From: a virus
Length of the DNA: 31,735 bases
Virus record (IMG/VR): IMGVR_UViG_3300025141_000014
Coordinates: 1 to 31,735 of that record
Strand: one strand, 5' to 3'
Below the pieces are notes generated by a model. It was not told where the DNA came from, did no database searches, and saw only the letters and a program-made list of their open reading frames with translations. The position numbers were made by a program, and so were the translations under genes. Positions 8,698 to 17,143 of this stretch are shown piece by piece (positions within the stretch are counted from its first letter, which is position 1; the number at the start of each line of letters is the position of its first letter).

Positions 8698-10842
8698 ATG
8701 GCGGAAAGAATAGCATTACAAGTAGATATAAATACAGGCGAAGCGGTAAGCAGTTTAGGACAGTTAGAAAAGGCAACTAAAAAAGTAGGGCAAACGACTA
8801 AGGGAGTAGCCAAAGATACGCAAACACTAGACCAACAATTTGACGCTTTAAATAAAGAGATTAAAGAAAGTCCTGTAAATATAAGGGCTATGAATAAGCA
8901 GATACAACAGTATCAGGCCATTGCATTAGAAGCTGGGAGAACTTCGCCTCTAGGAAAACAAGCTATACAAAAAGCAGCAGCATTAAAAGATAAGTATATT
9001 GATATTCAAAATGAAGTTAATAGACTGGCCAATGATGGAGTAAAACTTAAAGCAGTACTAGATATTGGCTCTACTATGGTAGCTGGGTTTGCTGGTTTTC
9101 AGGGTGTTATGGCTTTAGCTGGTGGAGAAAGTGAAGAACTTAGGGAAACTATGGTTAAGCTACAGGGCGCTATGTCTTTATTAATGGCAGTTGAAACTCT
9201 AAGAAAAAACTTAGAAAAAGAAAGCACAATAGTATTAGTAGCAAAAAATACAGCAGAAAAAGCTGGATTAATATTAACAAAAGCAACAACAGCAGCACAA
9301 AAAATGTTAGGGCGTTCTACAGATGTAACGACTAAGAGTTTTAAAAATATGAGAGCTGCATTAATAGCTACAGGAATAGGTGCTTTAGTTGTATTGATAG
9401 GAACTTTAATTGCTAAGTGGGATGATATTACAGCAGCTTTAAGTAGTGCTACATCGGAACAAAAAGCATATAATGAAGCATCAACAAAAGCAATAGAAAG
9501 CATATCTTCAGAATTATCTGCTGCTGATAAATTGCAAAAAGTCTTAAATGATGAAACAATAAGCAGAGAGGAAAAAAACAAAGCTGTAAAAGAATTACAA
9601 AAAGAATATCCTAATTTATTAAGTAATGTAGATGCAGAAAAAAATTCTATTGAAGAAATAAACAAAGCACTTGAATTAAATACTAAACTACTATTATTAA
9701 AGGCTAAACAAGAAGCAGTAGCACAATTAAGGGCAGAAGAATTTAAGAAAATAATACAAGCACAAACAGACGCACAAACTGGAGCAAATGTAGCATTTAG
9801 AGATAAAATAGCTGCGTTAGGGTTAGGGCAGACTGCTCAAGAACAAGCAAATTATAGAACAGCGAATTCAATAGTAGTAAATCAAAAGCAAGTAACAGCC
9901 TTAGATAATGTAGAAGCTGCACTACAAAAAGAAATTGACGCTTTAAAAGAACTTGGAGCAGTAGGAGAAGAAGAAGCAACAGCAGAAACTGAAAGACTTA
10001 AAAAAGTAGCAAAGAAAAAAGTTAAAATAGAAAAGGAATCTTCAACGGAAATAAAAGAAGTAAAAAAAGAAACTAAAAAAGAAGAAGTAAATAACGAAGA
10101 GGCGCAATTTCAATTACTTCAGAAATTAAGAAATACAGCACAAGAAAATGAAATTAATGATTTAGTTCTACAATATGAAAAGAAATTTGAGTTAGCAAAT
10201 GGAAACGCAGAACTTGAAAAAGCATTAACAGAACAACAAGCAGCAGATATAGCTGCTATAAATAAAACCTATACAGATAAACAAAAAGAAATTGATGATG
10301 CACTAAAACAAAAAAAAGAGGAAGATAGAAAAGCAGATTTAGCAAAAGAACAAGAAATAACACAAGCAAAGGTAGATATGGCTATGGGAAGCATAGATGC
10401 TTTAATGAATATTACAACCGCTTTTGCTAAAGATAATGAAAAGAGCCAAAAAAGAGCGTTCGAGATTAATAAAAAGTTGCAAATAGCACAAGCATTAATT
10501 TCTACTTACCAAGGAGCACAAGCTGCTTTTGCAAGTGCAGCACTTAATCCTATAACTATTGGTTTTCCAGCATATCCTGGAATAATGGCAGCAATAGCAG
10601 TAGCTGGTGGCTTAGCTAATGTTAAGAATATAAGTAAACAACAATTTCAGAGTTCAAGTCCTGGAGGTTCTGCTCCTGGTTTTAGCGGTGGAGTTGGCGG
10701 TGGTGGGAGCGTACCAACTTTAAATCCTGTCTCAAATACAAACACAATATTAGGACAAGAAAATAAAGTTTATGTGACAGAAACCGATATTTCAAATACA
10801 CAAAATAAAGTAAAAGTAATAGAAGAAAGAGCAACATTTTAA
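8698..10842 (+). CDS. tail tape measure protein
   Basis: 714 aa. It sets tail length and is ejected with the DNA. It begins with a helical, Gln/Lys/Ala-rich coiled-coil region. Hydrophobic stretches follow at about residues 121-145 and 220-242 (ALIATGIGALVVLIGTLIAK), then a long charged coiled coil (about 245-590). A hydrophobic Ala/Gly region lies at about 598-645, then a Gly-rich linker (GFSGGVGGGG), and the end is VYVTETDISNTQNKVKVIEE. This is a classic tape measure architecture. At roughly 1.5 angstroms per residue, a tail near 100 nm would be expected. A long antisense open frame inside it is a shadow. Confidence 0.88.
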   Translation: MAERIALQVDINTGEAVSSLGQLEKATKKVGQTTKGVAKDTQTLDQQFDALNKEIKESPVNIRAMNKQIQQYQAIALEAGRTSPLGKQAIQKAAALKDKYIDIQNEVNRLANDGVKLKAVLDIGSTMVAGFAGFQGVMALAGGESEELRETMVKLQGAMSLLMAVETLRKNLEKESTIVLVAKNTAEKAGLILTKATTAAQKMLGRSTDVTTKSFKNMRAALIATGIGALVVLIGTLIAKWDDITAALSSATSEQKAYNEASTKAIESISSELSAADKLQKVLNDETISREEKNKAVKELQKEYPNLLSNVDAEKNSIEEINKALELNTKLLLLKAKQEAVAQLRAEEFKKIIQAQTDAQTGANVAFRDKIAALGLGQTAQEQANYRTANSIVVNQKQVTALDNVEAALQKEIDALKELGAVGEEEATAETERLKKVAKKKVKIEKESSTEIKEVKKETKKEEVNNEEAQFQLLQKLRNTAQENEINDLVLQYEKKFELANGNAELEKALTEQQAADIAAINKTYTDKQKEIDDALKQKKEEDRKADLAKEQEITQAKVDMAMGSIDALMNITTAFAKDNEKSQKRAFEINKKLQIAQALISTYQGAQAAFASAALNPITIGFPAYPGIMAAIAVAGGLANVKNISKQQFQSSSPGGSAPGFSGGVGGGGSVPTLNPVSNTNTILGQENKVYVTETDISNTQNKVKVIEERATF

Positions 10843-10852
10843 AATATAAATT

Positions 10853-11434
10853 ATGGAAAAACAAGAAAACATTAAATTAGTAGAACTAGTAATAGATGAT
10901 GAAGAGGGCGTGGAGTTCGTTTCTTTAGTCGATACACCAGCAATTGAATCAGATTTTTTAGCCTTCAAAAAAGAAGACTTTAAATTTAAAATTCAGAACG
11001 AAGAAAAAAGAATAGTAAGCGGTTATTTTATGATTGCAGACTTGCCTATGTTGAGAATGAGAAACGATACTGTTTTTTATTGTGTCTTTAGAAAGCACAC
11101 GATAGAAAAGATAGTAAATAAGTTTATGAAGGAAGGCTTAACAAACCAAACAAACTTAATGCACGATAGCCAAGCTGATGGGGTGTATATTATAGAGAGT
11201 TTAATAATAGACAAAAAAAGAGGTGTATTAGCTCCTGAGAATTTTGAGAAAGTTCCAGACGGTAGTTGGTGGGGTTCTATGCGTGTTGAAAATGAAGATA
11301 TTTGGCAACAAGTAAAAGATGGAACGTTTAAAGGTTTTAGCGTGGAGGGGATATTCTCAAGTTCAAAAGAATTAAATCTACAGACTAGAATTGTAGCTAA
11401 AATAAGAGAGGTTATAAAGAATTATAAAAATTAA
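10853..11434 (+). CDS. prohead protease, XkdF-like
   Basis: A 193-aa protein resembling the XkdF family of phage serine proteases, which process scaffold and capsid during head maturation. The pattern is IVSGYFMIADLPMLR (residues 54-68), NLMHDS with candidate catalytic H104, GSWWGSMRVENEDIW (137-151), and KGFSVEG (160-166) with candidate nucleophile S163. The N-terminus has VSLVDTPAIESDFLAFKKED, often seen in these proteins. It is followed by the scaffold candidate and the capsid gene, the usual protease-scaffold-capsid order. Catalytic residues are assigned by pattern only. Confidence 0.8.
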   Translation: MEKQENIKLVELVIDDEEGVEFVSLVDTPAIESDFLAFKKEDFKFKIQNEEKRIVSGYFMIADLPMLRMRNDTVFYCVFRKHTIEKIVNKFMKEGLTNQTNLMHDSQADGVYIIESLIIDKKRGVLAPENFEKVPDGSWWGSMRVENEDIWQQVKDGTFKGFSVEGIFSSSKELNLQTRIVAKIREVIKNYKN

Positions 11435-11482
11435 CGGAAATAAATTAAAATTAAAAACATATATTAAATATAAAACAGAATT

Positions 11483-12157
11483 ATGAAAGTAAAAGAAATG
11501 TTTGAAGAAATTAGAGACATCTTTAAAAATGAAGGTGTACAAGTAGAAACGACAGAAGTCACAGAAACTACAGAAACTACAGAAGAAGTTGAGAGCGTAG
11601 CAGTTGATATTAAACCAGTAGAGAAATTTGAGGATTTAGTTTTAGCAACTGGAGAAGTAGCACAAGTAGAGCCTGAGGTAATTGTTGGCGCTGCTGTTGT
11701 TTTAGTTCAGGATGAGGAATTAGTTCCAGCACCAGACGGAAGCTGGGAGCTAGCAGATGGCCGCATAATAACTACAGAAGGCGGAGTAATTACAGAGATT
11801 GAAGAAATAGAAGATGAGCCAGAAGAAATTGCTGAAGCTGAAGCTGAAGAAGAAGTAGTAGAGGAACTTGACAAAAGCCCATTAAATGAGGCACAACAAA
11901 AAGAAGCTAAAAAGATTATCGAAAGTATAATAACTGAAAGAGTATTTTCTAAGGAAGATACAAATGTATTAAATGAAGAATTTTCTGCAAGAATTAATAA
12001 GTTAGAAAAGTCTTTTGAAAGTCTTTTAAAATTAGTTGAGTTTTTAGTAAAAGAACCAACTAAAACAAAAGTAAACAAAGCAAAAAATGGGTTTGCTAAA
12101 TTGCAGCCTAAAAAGAAAACAGATATAATAGAGAAATTAAAGAAATTAAAAAAATAA
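11483..12157 (+). CDS. capsid scaffolding protein candidate
   Basis: A 224-aa, strongly acidic, low-complexity protein located between protease and capsid genes, the normal place for a scaffold. Residues about 20-40 are Thr/Glu repeats (TEVTETTETTEEVE). Residues about 82-105 form a small beta motif (APDGSWELADGRI). Residues about 107-130 are almost all Glu/Ala/Ile. The C-terminal 90 residues are a charged helix ending in a Lys-rich tail. Acidic coiled-coil scaffolds with a basic capsid-binding end match this layout. No sequence family is recognised with certainty. Confidence 0.65.
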   Translation: MKVKEMFEEIRDIFKNEGVQVETTEVTETTETTEEVESVAVDIKPVEKFEDLVLATGEVAQVEPEVIVGAAVVLVQDEELVPAPDGSWELADGRIITTEGGVITEIEEIEDEPEEIAEAEAEEEVVEELDKSPLNEAQQKEAKKIIESIITERVFSKEDTNVLNEEFSARINKLEKSFESLLKLVEFLVKEPTKTKVNKAKNGFAKLQPKKKTDIIEKLKKLKK

Positions 12158-12168
12158 ATTATAAACAT

Positions 12169-12207
12169 AGTTAGTTAAATACTTTAAGTAAAAGAACGTA
12201 ACTAACT
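12169..12207 (+). promoter_or_regulatory. inverted repeat in the capsid gene leader
   Basis: AGTTAGTTA at 12169-12177 and TAACTAACT at 12199-12207 form a perfect 9-bp inverted repeat. It encloses a smaller palindrome (TACTTTAAGTA at 12179-12189). The second arm ends 15 nt before the capsid ATG. Most neighbouring genes have little or no gap, so this 65-nt leader stands out. It could be a 5' stem-loop that stabilises the capsid message, or an operator. Confidence 0.5.
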
Positions 12208-12222
12208 GAAAAACAAACAGTT

Positions 12223-13152
12223 ATGGCATTTGATGTAACAGGATTAACAAATTACGTAGACGAACAAGCGATGTCGCTTATCGTTGAGAGCGTAGCAGGT
12301 GGCAACCTAGCAAAATATGCAACTTTACAACCAGACGTAAAAGGACCAACAACAATTAACATTTTAGATACTGACGCAGTATTTCAAGATGATGGATGTT
12401 CAAGAACAGCAAACGGCGAAACGGTATTATCACAAAGAACGATAACACCAAACGCTATAGCAGTCCACGAAGATTTATGTATGAGTGACCTAGCAGCGAA
12501 GTATACACAAACTATGCTTAAACAAGGAGTGACTAACGAAAAAGAAGAAATTCCTTTTGCAGAATTATATTTCGGTTTAAAGATAGCTAAGATTAAAAAA
12601 CAAATAGAAGTACTAGATTGGACAGGAGTAGCTGGAGCTGGTTCTTACGCTGGTTTAGCAGCAAATCACGCATCTGTAGTAGATGTTTCTGCGCCAACGG
12701 CTGGAATACAAACGGCTTCTACAATTATAGAAAGTTTATCATTTTTAGCTCAATCAATGGATGAAGATATTGCTGGAGCAGATGATATAAAAATATTCTT
12801 AGGAATGGATTTATTCTTAATGTATCAAAGAGCTATTGCAGATGGAAATTATTTCCATTATGTAGTTGATGGAGAAGTAGGAAACGAACTTCCATTAGTA
12901 GGCTTTCCACAAGTAACAGTTGTTGGAACTGTAGGACTTTCAGGACTTAACAGCGCAGTTGTTGGAGATGTAGTTGCTTATTTAACTAGAGGTTCTAACA
13001 TCGTAATAGGTGTTGATTTACCAGACGAAGAAGCTGAAGATTACAGAGCCTGGTATTCAGAAGATGACAGAATTTTCAAGACGTCTTTTGCATTTCGTAG
13101 AGGAATTAATTGGGCTTTCCCAACTGAAGCGTGTAAATTAAAAATATCATAA
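12223..13152 (+). CDS. major capsid protein
   Basis: 309 aa, the HK97-fold shell protein. It begins MAFDVTGLTNYVDEQA without a long scaffold-like delta domain, so the separate acidic protein upstream may do that job. IEVLDWTGVAGAGSYAGLAAN (about residues 127-147) and LSFLAQSMDEDIAGADDIKIF (about 171-191) give the alpha/beta pattern of Bacteroidota phage capsids. The end (IFKTSFAFRRGINWAFP) fits the last beta strand. It has its own leader stem-loop and a strong terminator directly after the stop, so it probably forms a highly expressed cassette. The family call rests on recognition and on the order protease-scaffold-capsid. Confidence 0.82.
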   Translation: MAFDVTGLTNYVDEQAMSLIVESVAGGNLAKYATLQPDVKGPTTINILDTDAVFQDDGCSRTANGETVLSQRTITPNAIAVHEDLCMSDLAAKYTQTMLKQGVTNEKEEIPFAELYFGLKIAKIKKQIEVLDWTGVAGAGSYAGLAANHASVVDVSAPTAGIQTASTIIESLSFLAQSMDEDIAGADDIKIFLGMDLFLMYQRAIADGNYFHYVVDGEVGNELPLVGFPQVTVVGTVGLSGLNSAVVGDVVAYLTRGSNIVIGVDLPDEEAEDYRAWYSEDDRIFKTSFAFRRGINWAFPTEACKLKIS

Positions 13153-13162
13153 TAATAACTTT

Positions 13163-13184
13163 AAGGGGGTTCGCCCCCTTTTTT
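13163..13184 (+). terminator. intrinsic terminator after the capsid gene
   Basis: AAGGGGG, TTCG loop, CCCCCTT, then a T run: a 7-bp GC-rich stem with a tetraloop followed by TTTTTT (13179-13184). The GC content contrasts strongly with the surrounding AT-rich DNA. It begins 10 nt after the capsid stop. Some read-through must occur, or the next gene must have its own promoter, since all genes are on this strand. Confidence 0.9.
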
Positions 13185-13197
13185 AAAACTTAATAAT

Positions 13198-13710
13198 ATG
13201 GCTTGTGGATTAGATACTGGATTTTCTAGAGACTGCTCGGATAGTGTAGGTGGAATTGAAGAATTTTACTTATTAGAACGTTCAAGCGTAACGGCTTATG
13301 TAGAAACTTCAAACGAAGTAACAGGAATTACAGACGGTGGCGCTACTTGGCACAAATACGAACTTAAAAAAGAAGTAGGAAGCATTACAGCTCCTGTAAC
13401 AATTAGCCCTGAAAATGGAACTAGATTTAGTGAGGCAAAACTTGCTTTCTCTATTAACAAATTTTCTGCTGCTAAGTCGAACGAGCTGAAGCTAATGATA
13501 CTTGGACAGGTAATTGCAATCATTAAGGATAACAACGGTAAATACTGGGGCTTAGGCTTTCAGTCATTTGCTGAAGGAACTGCTTTGAGTGCTAATACTG
13601 GACAAAGCTACGGAGATAGAAATGGATACGAAATAGAATTAACAGCTAGAGAACCAGAGACTCCTTACGAGGTATCTGCTGCTGCTGTGGCGTTAATGAC
13701 TATAGTATAG
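13198..13710 (+). CDS. major tail (tube) protein
   Basis: 170 aa, beta-rich, with the start MACGLDTGFSRDCSDS. The alternation of strands and the pattern GKYWGLGFQSFAEGTALSAN, then GDRNGYEIELTAREPETP, match major tail proteins of Bacteroidota siphophages, which stack into the tail tube. Its placement between two strong terminators, directly after the capsid gene, suggests a product needed in many copies. A capsid decoration protein is the main alternative. Three Cys residues near the N-terminus or middle have no obvious motif. Confidence 0.65.
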   Translation: MACGLDTGFSRDCSDSVGGIEEFYLLERSSVTAYVETSNEVTGITDGGATWHKYELKKEVGSITAPVTISPENGTRFSEAKLAFSINKFSAAKSNELKLMILGQVIAIIKDNNGKYWGLGFQSFAEGTALSANTGQSYGDRNGYEIELTAREPETPYEVSAAAVALMTIV

Positions 13711-13733
13711 AAATTTTAAAAATTTCATTTTGT

Positions 13734-13764
13734 AGGGGTGGGCTAAGACCCGCCCTTTTTTTTT
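13734..13764 (+). terminator. intrinsic terminator after the major tail protein gene
   Basis: GGGTGGG (13736-13742) pairs with CCCGCCC (13749-13755), with one G-U pair and a CTAAGA loop. AG before and TT after extend the stem. A run of nine T follows (13756-13764). Together with the hairpin at 13163 it brackets the tail protein gene. Confidence 0.9.
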
Positions 13765-13781
13765 AATAAAAAATTAAAGTT

Positions 13782-13931
13782 ATGGAAATAAAAAAAGAAT
13801 TAATTGGAAGCACTTGGAACGGCAAAGGTTTTAAGATTAAAATTAAGAAAGAAAATGCTAAAATATTAAAGCATTTAGGAGCTGAAGTTTTTGAAAAGAA
13901 AAAAAAGAAAAAAGATGATACATCTAAATAA
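13782..13931 (+). CDS. small basic protein
   Basis: A 49-aa product with a typical A-rich upstream context. The first half (IGSTWNGKGFKIKIKKENAK) reads like a short beta hairpin. It is followed by HLGAEVFE and a block of six Lys, ending DDTSK. It overlaps the next gene by 17 nt. Short proteins of this kind, ending in a Lys block, occur between tail and connector genes in related phages. The function is unknown. Confidence 0.7.
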   Translation: MEIKKELIGSTWNGKGFKIKIKKENAKILKHLGAEVFEKKKKKKDDTSK

Positions 13932-14307
13932 GGGCGTATTAACTTCTTTTGTAGCGACTTGTTCCGAGCTAGGAACTTTGTCAAGTCCATATTATTTATT
14001 ACATTTGAAAAATGATACTTCAAAAGTGGAGTATTATTGTGTTCTTGTGGATATTTCGCCAAGTGCTGTTAGATATAATCAATTTGACTTTACTGAAGGA
14101 ATAGACGACGCATTAAATGGTAAATTAGTTTTAACAAACTCAGGTTATTATGATTACTTTATTTATGAGCAAGTAAGCGCAACAAATTTAGACCCTGAAA
14201 ATGCTGAATTAGTAGAACAGGGAAAAATGAGATTATACGATAGTAATGATACTTTAAGTGTTTCCCAGCATTCAATTAGCGGAACAAATATAATATACAA
14301 CCAATGA
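13915..14307 (+). CDS. putative virion structural protein
   Basis: 130 aa from the ATG at 13915 (MIHLNKGVLTSF); a frame extension to 13891 would only add Lys/Arg codons from the overlapping gene. It is entirely beta-rich: YYLLHLKNDTSKVEYYCVLV and later YDYFIYEQVSATNLDPENAE, VEQGKMRLYD. The pattern YxYxIYEQxSxxNxDP is one I associate with a common small beta-sandwich virion protein of Bacteroidota phages. It precedes the portal gene with a 4-nt overlap. A capsid decoration or head-fibre role is possible. Confidence 0.5.
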   Translation: MIHLNKGVLTSFVATCSELGTLSSPYYLLHLKNDTSKVEYYCVLVDISPSAVRYNQFDFTEGIDDALNGKLVLTNSGYYDYFIYEQVSATNLDPENAELVEQGKMRLYDSNDTLSVSQHSISGTNIIYNQ

Positions 14308-16127
14308 TTAAATTACTGCCCTTAAGTTTTAAAGCCTCAGAGCTGCCAGTTTTCAAAGAAAGTAGAAGAGGCGACTGGTACGAATACGGTTCAAATAAAC
14401 CTTATAAAAATAATTACGGTTCTTATCTAGTTAAACTTTTAAATGAGAGTTCAAAACAAAGTACTATAATAGAATCTAAGACAAAATTTATAGTGGGTAG
14501 AGGGTTTTATATAGACAGAGATATATCGTTTAGTGAGAGGGCTTTAGTTGAAGCATTTTTAAGACAAGTAAAAGAAACTAATTTATTAGTAAAAATAGTA
14601 AAAGACAAAAAAGTATTTGGAGGTTTTGCAATTCAAGTAATTTTAAACAAACAAAGAAAGATAGTAGGTTTAGAGCATATTGATTTTAATAACATAAGAG
14701 TAGGAACTGAAGACAACTATTACTATACTTCTGATTGGAATAGAAACCCTGAAGGAAATGAAGATTTTACAGAGTTTTTTAACTTCAATCACGAAGCAAA
14801 TACATCAGATAATTATTTAATTTATTTTAAAGAATATCGCCCAGATTTAGGAGAATACCCTATCCCTGATTATGTGGCTGCTATTCCTTATTTAGAAGCT
14901 GATGCAGAGATAGCAAACTTCACTTTAAGTAATATACGTAATAATCTGAGTTCTGGATATATCGTAAGTTTTAACAACGGAGAGCCTTCAGATGAAGAAA
15001 TGAGAGAGATAGAAAGAAAGTTTAAAGACTATGCTACAGGAACGGATAACGCTGGAAAACCGCTTTTAAGTTTCACAGACCAACAGGCAGACCATCCGCA
15101 AATTATTCCTATTCCTGTAAATGGACAAGACGATAGATTTATCAATCTTAACAAACAAATACAAGAAGAGATTTTTACGGCACATTCTATTGTTAGCCCT
15201 ATGTTATTTGGCATAAAAGATAATACAGGACTTGGCAGTAATGCTGATGAATTAAGAACTGCAAGTGAATTATACCAGAATCTTCAGGTAGATACAGAGC
15301 AAGACATTTTAGAAGATGTATTTAATGAGTTAATTAATTTTAATGGTCTTCCTAAGTGTTTAAAGATACAAAAAATAGAACCAGTAGGTAAACCGTTAAG
15401 CGAAAGCGTAATGGTAGGGGTTATGACTATTGACGAAATAAGGGAAAAGGTAGGGCTTCCAAAATTAGAAAAAGGCGAAGTTGTAAAAATGTCAAGTGAT
15501 GAAGATGAAATGATATTTTCTCAATTAAAAGAAATTGGTTATAATGTAAAGAATTTAGAAGTATTAGATACAAGAGAAACCCCTATAACTTGCTTTGAAG
15601 ATGCAGAAAAATTTGAAGCACAAATTAAAGAGGAATTTTTGCCACTTTTAACAGATTTAGAAAAGTCAGTATTAAACCTTTTAATAGGTAACGAAAAGAT
15701 GCCTAATATAGAGATTAAAAAAGCCTTAGAAATTAGCATAGGAGACACTCAAAAAGCTATAGCAAGTTTACAAGACAAAGGCGCTTTAGATAATGATTTT
15801 AAACCTACAGAACAAGGAAAAAAGACAATACAAATACCAGACGAAGAAATCTTTATAGTGTATAAATACGCTTTAAGGTCAGACGCTCCAGAATTAGTAC
15901 CAGGCGGAGAAAGTAGAAGATTTTGTAAACAAATGATAGATTTATCAAATACTGGCAGAAGATACACCTTAAATCAATTAAAACTATTAAGAAACGACTT
16001 TAATCAAACGGGAATAGAAATTTTTAGAAAACGTGGAGGCTGGTATCATAACCCAGATTTAGGCGTTAATACTCCGTATTGCCGTCACCTGTGGAGCCAG
16101 GAAATTGTGCGTATTAAGAACAGATAA
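14304..16127 (+). CDS. portal protein with C-terminal winged-helix and minor-head-like extension
   Basis: 607 aa. Residues about 1-390 are a phage portal: SKTKFIVGRGFYIDRD near residue 60, a KVFGGFAIQVILNKQRKIVG core, and IVSPMLFGIKDNTGLGSNAD (about 296-316) before a helical stem. The portal is the dodecameric ring for DNA entry. Residues about 445-515 look like a winged helix (EKSVLNLLIGNEKMPNIEIK, AIASLQDKGAL). Residues about 530-607 hold ESRRFCKQMIDLSN, then RKRGGWYHNP and TPYCRHLW. That C, then R-GG-Y-C-R-H-x-W pattern resembles the C-terminal domain of MuF-type head morphogenesis proteins, so this may be a fusion. Confidence 0.85.
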   Translation: MIKLLPLSFKASELPVFKESRRGDWYEYGSNKPYKNNYGSYLVKLLNESSKQSTIIESKTKFIVGRGFYIDRDISFSERALVEAFLRQVKETNLLVKIVKDKKVFGGFAIQVILNKQRKIVGLEHIDFNNIRVGTEDNYYYTSDWNRNPEGNEDFTEFFNFNHEANTSDNYLIYFKEYRPDLGEYPIPDYVAAIPYLEADAEIANFTLSNIRNNLSSGYIVSFNNGEPSDEEMREIERKFKDYATGTDNAGKPLLSFTDQQADHPQIIPIPVNGQDDRFINLNKQIQEEIFTAHSIVSPMLFGIKDNTGLGSNADELRTASELYQNLQVDTEQDILEDVFNELINFNGLPKCLKIQKIEPVGKPLSESVMVGVMTIDEIREKVGLPKLEKGEVVKMSSDEDEMIFSQLKEIGYNVKNLEVLDTRETPITCFEDAEKFEAQIKEEFLPLLTDLEKSVLNLLIGNEKMPNIEIKKALEISIGDTQKAIASLQDKGALDNDFKPTEQGKKTIQIPDEEIFIVYKYALRSDAPELVPGGESRRFCKQMIDLSNTGRRYTLNQLKLLRNDFNQTGIEIFRKRGGWYHNPDLGVNTPYCRHLWSQEIVRIKNR

Positions 16128-16139
16128 AAAAATAAAATT

Positions 16140-16673
16140 ATGGCAGTATTATTCATATCAGAAAGTTATCTTAAAAACAATACAGTAGTTGATGATAACG
16201 TAGACCAAAGATTAATCATACCAAGTATAACAACGGTTCAGGATATGCACTTACACCCTATTCTTGGAACTCCATTATATGAAGATTTAAAAGCTAAAAT
16301 AATTGCTTCAACTTTAAACGCTGATGAAGTTACTTTAATTAATGATTATATTTCTAAAATGTTATTACAGTGGACTATGTATGAATTAACAATGAGTATG
16401 TTGTATAAATATAGAAACAAAAGCGTAGCGACTAAATCAGGAGATAACGCAAGTCCTATTTCTTACCAAGATTTGCAATTTTTAAGAGACGACTGGAAAA
16501 ATAAAGCTGAATTTTACGATAAAAGATTAATAAATCATTTAATAGATAATAAAAGTTTATTTCCTAAATATACAGAGTCTAGTGATGATTTAAACGCTAA
16601 AAAGTCTGCATATACAACAAGTTTCTATTTAGGCACTTCATCTGATTGTTGGATAGATAATAAATACAAATGA
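16140..16673 (+). CDS. head-tail connector, DUF6712-like
   Basis: 177 aa, mostly helical. LFISESYLKNNTVVDDNVDQ, then IPSITTVQDMHLHPILGTPLY at residues about 26-46, and ISKMLLQWTMYELTMSM at 70-86. A segment LQFLRDDWKNKAEFYDKRL and a C-terminal loop follow. The layout matches head-tail adaptor proteins (DUF6712-like) that dock under the portal. It directly follows the portal gene and overlaps the next gene by 4 nt, consistent with a connector operon. The name is from recognition of the pattern. Confidence 0.7.
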   Translation: MAVLFISESYLKNNTVVDDNVDQRLIIPSITTVQDMHLHPILGTPLYEDLKAKIIASTLNADEVTLINDYISKMLLQWTMYELTMSMLYKYRNKSVATKSGDNASPISYQDLQFLRDDWKNKAEFYDKRLINHLIDNKSLFPKYTESSDDLNAKKSAYTTSFYLGTSSDCWIDNKYK

Positions 16674-17140
16674 AATTAACCTACAACCAAATAATAAAAG
16701 AGTTAAATAACTTCGCAGACGCTCATTTAGAAATTGAGACTTTCGGCAATGGCGACCTTTGGGAAGTTGTGCAGCATAATCAACTTGGGAACTTCCAGTA
16801 TCCTTTGCTTTGGATAGTAGATAAACCAGCTACAGTAGGTAGTAATGTCTTTACGTGGAACTTTCAAGCTATTTATATAGATATCGTTAGGAAAGACGAA
16901 AGCAACGAAAATGACGTAAAAAGTGACGCTGTACAAGTTTTAATTGACTTAATAGCTTATTTAGAACAACAAAGCGGAACTAGTGCTATAGGCGTTAATT
17001 GGAATCAAGTACAACTAGAAAGAGGCGGTACTGTGGAAATGTTTAGCGAAAGATTTGAAGATGATTTGAGCGGAGCAAGTATTTCTTTAGGCTTAAAAAT
17101 ACCTCAAATTTATAACGAATGTGTAATCCCTAAAACTTAA
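16670..17140 (+). CDS. head closure or tail terminator protein
   Basis: A 156-aa alpha/beta protein. ADAHLEIETFGNGDLWEV, then FQYPLLWIVDKPATV and FQAIYIDIVRKDESNENDVK (about residues 66-86), are followed by an amphipathic helix. The end is SLGLKIPQIYNECVIP. A long strand-helix-strand order with DESNENDV is typical of the small tail terminator or neck proteins encoded after the connector in Bacteroidota siphophages. It overlaps the preceding gene by 4 nt. The precise neck position cannot be told from sequence alone. Confidence 0.6.
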   Translation: MKLTYNQIIKELNNFADAHLEIETFGNGDLWEVVQHNQLGNFQYPLLWIVDKPATVGSNVFTWNFQAIYIDIVRKDESNENDVKSDAVQVLIDLIAYLEQQSGTSAIGVNWNQVQLERGGTVEMFSERFEDDLSGASISLGLKIPQIYNECVIPKT

Positions 17141-17143
17141 AAT

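Noticed and set aside
9099-9665. Antisense open frame of 188 codons inside the tape measure gene
   Set aside because: It mirrors the Ala/Lys/Glu-rich coding strand (Ser/Phe/Leu-rich product), has no start context, and every other gene is on the + strand.
11707-12168. Antisense open frame of 153 codons over the scaffold candidate
   Set aside because: Ser/Phe-rich product explained by the reverse complement of acidic and Lys-rich codons; no promoter or start context.
13763-14062. Antisense open frame of 99 codons
   Set aside because: Spans two sense genes and the terminator region; the Phe run is the complement of the Lys block in the small basic protein.
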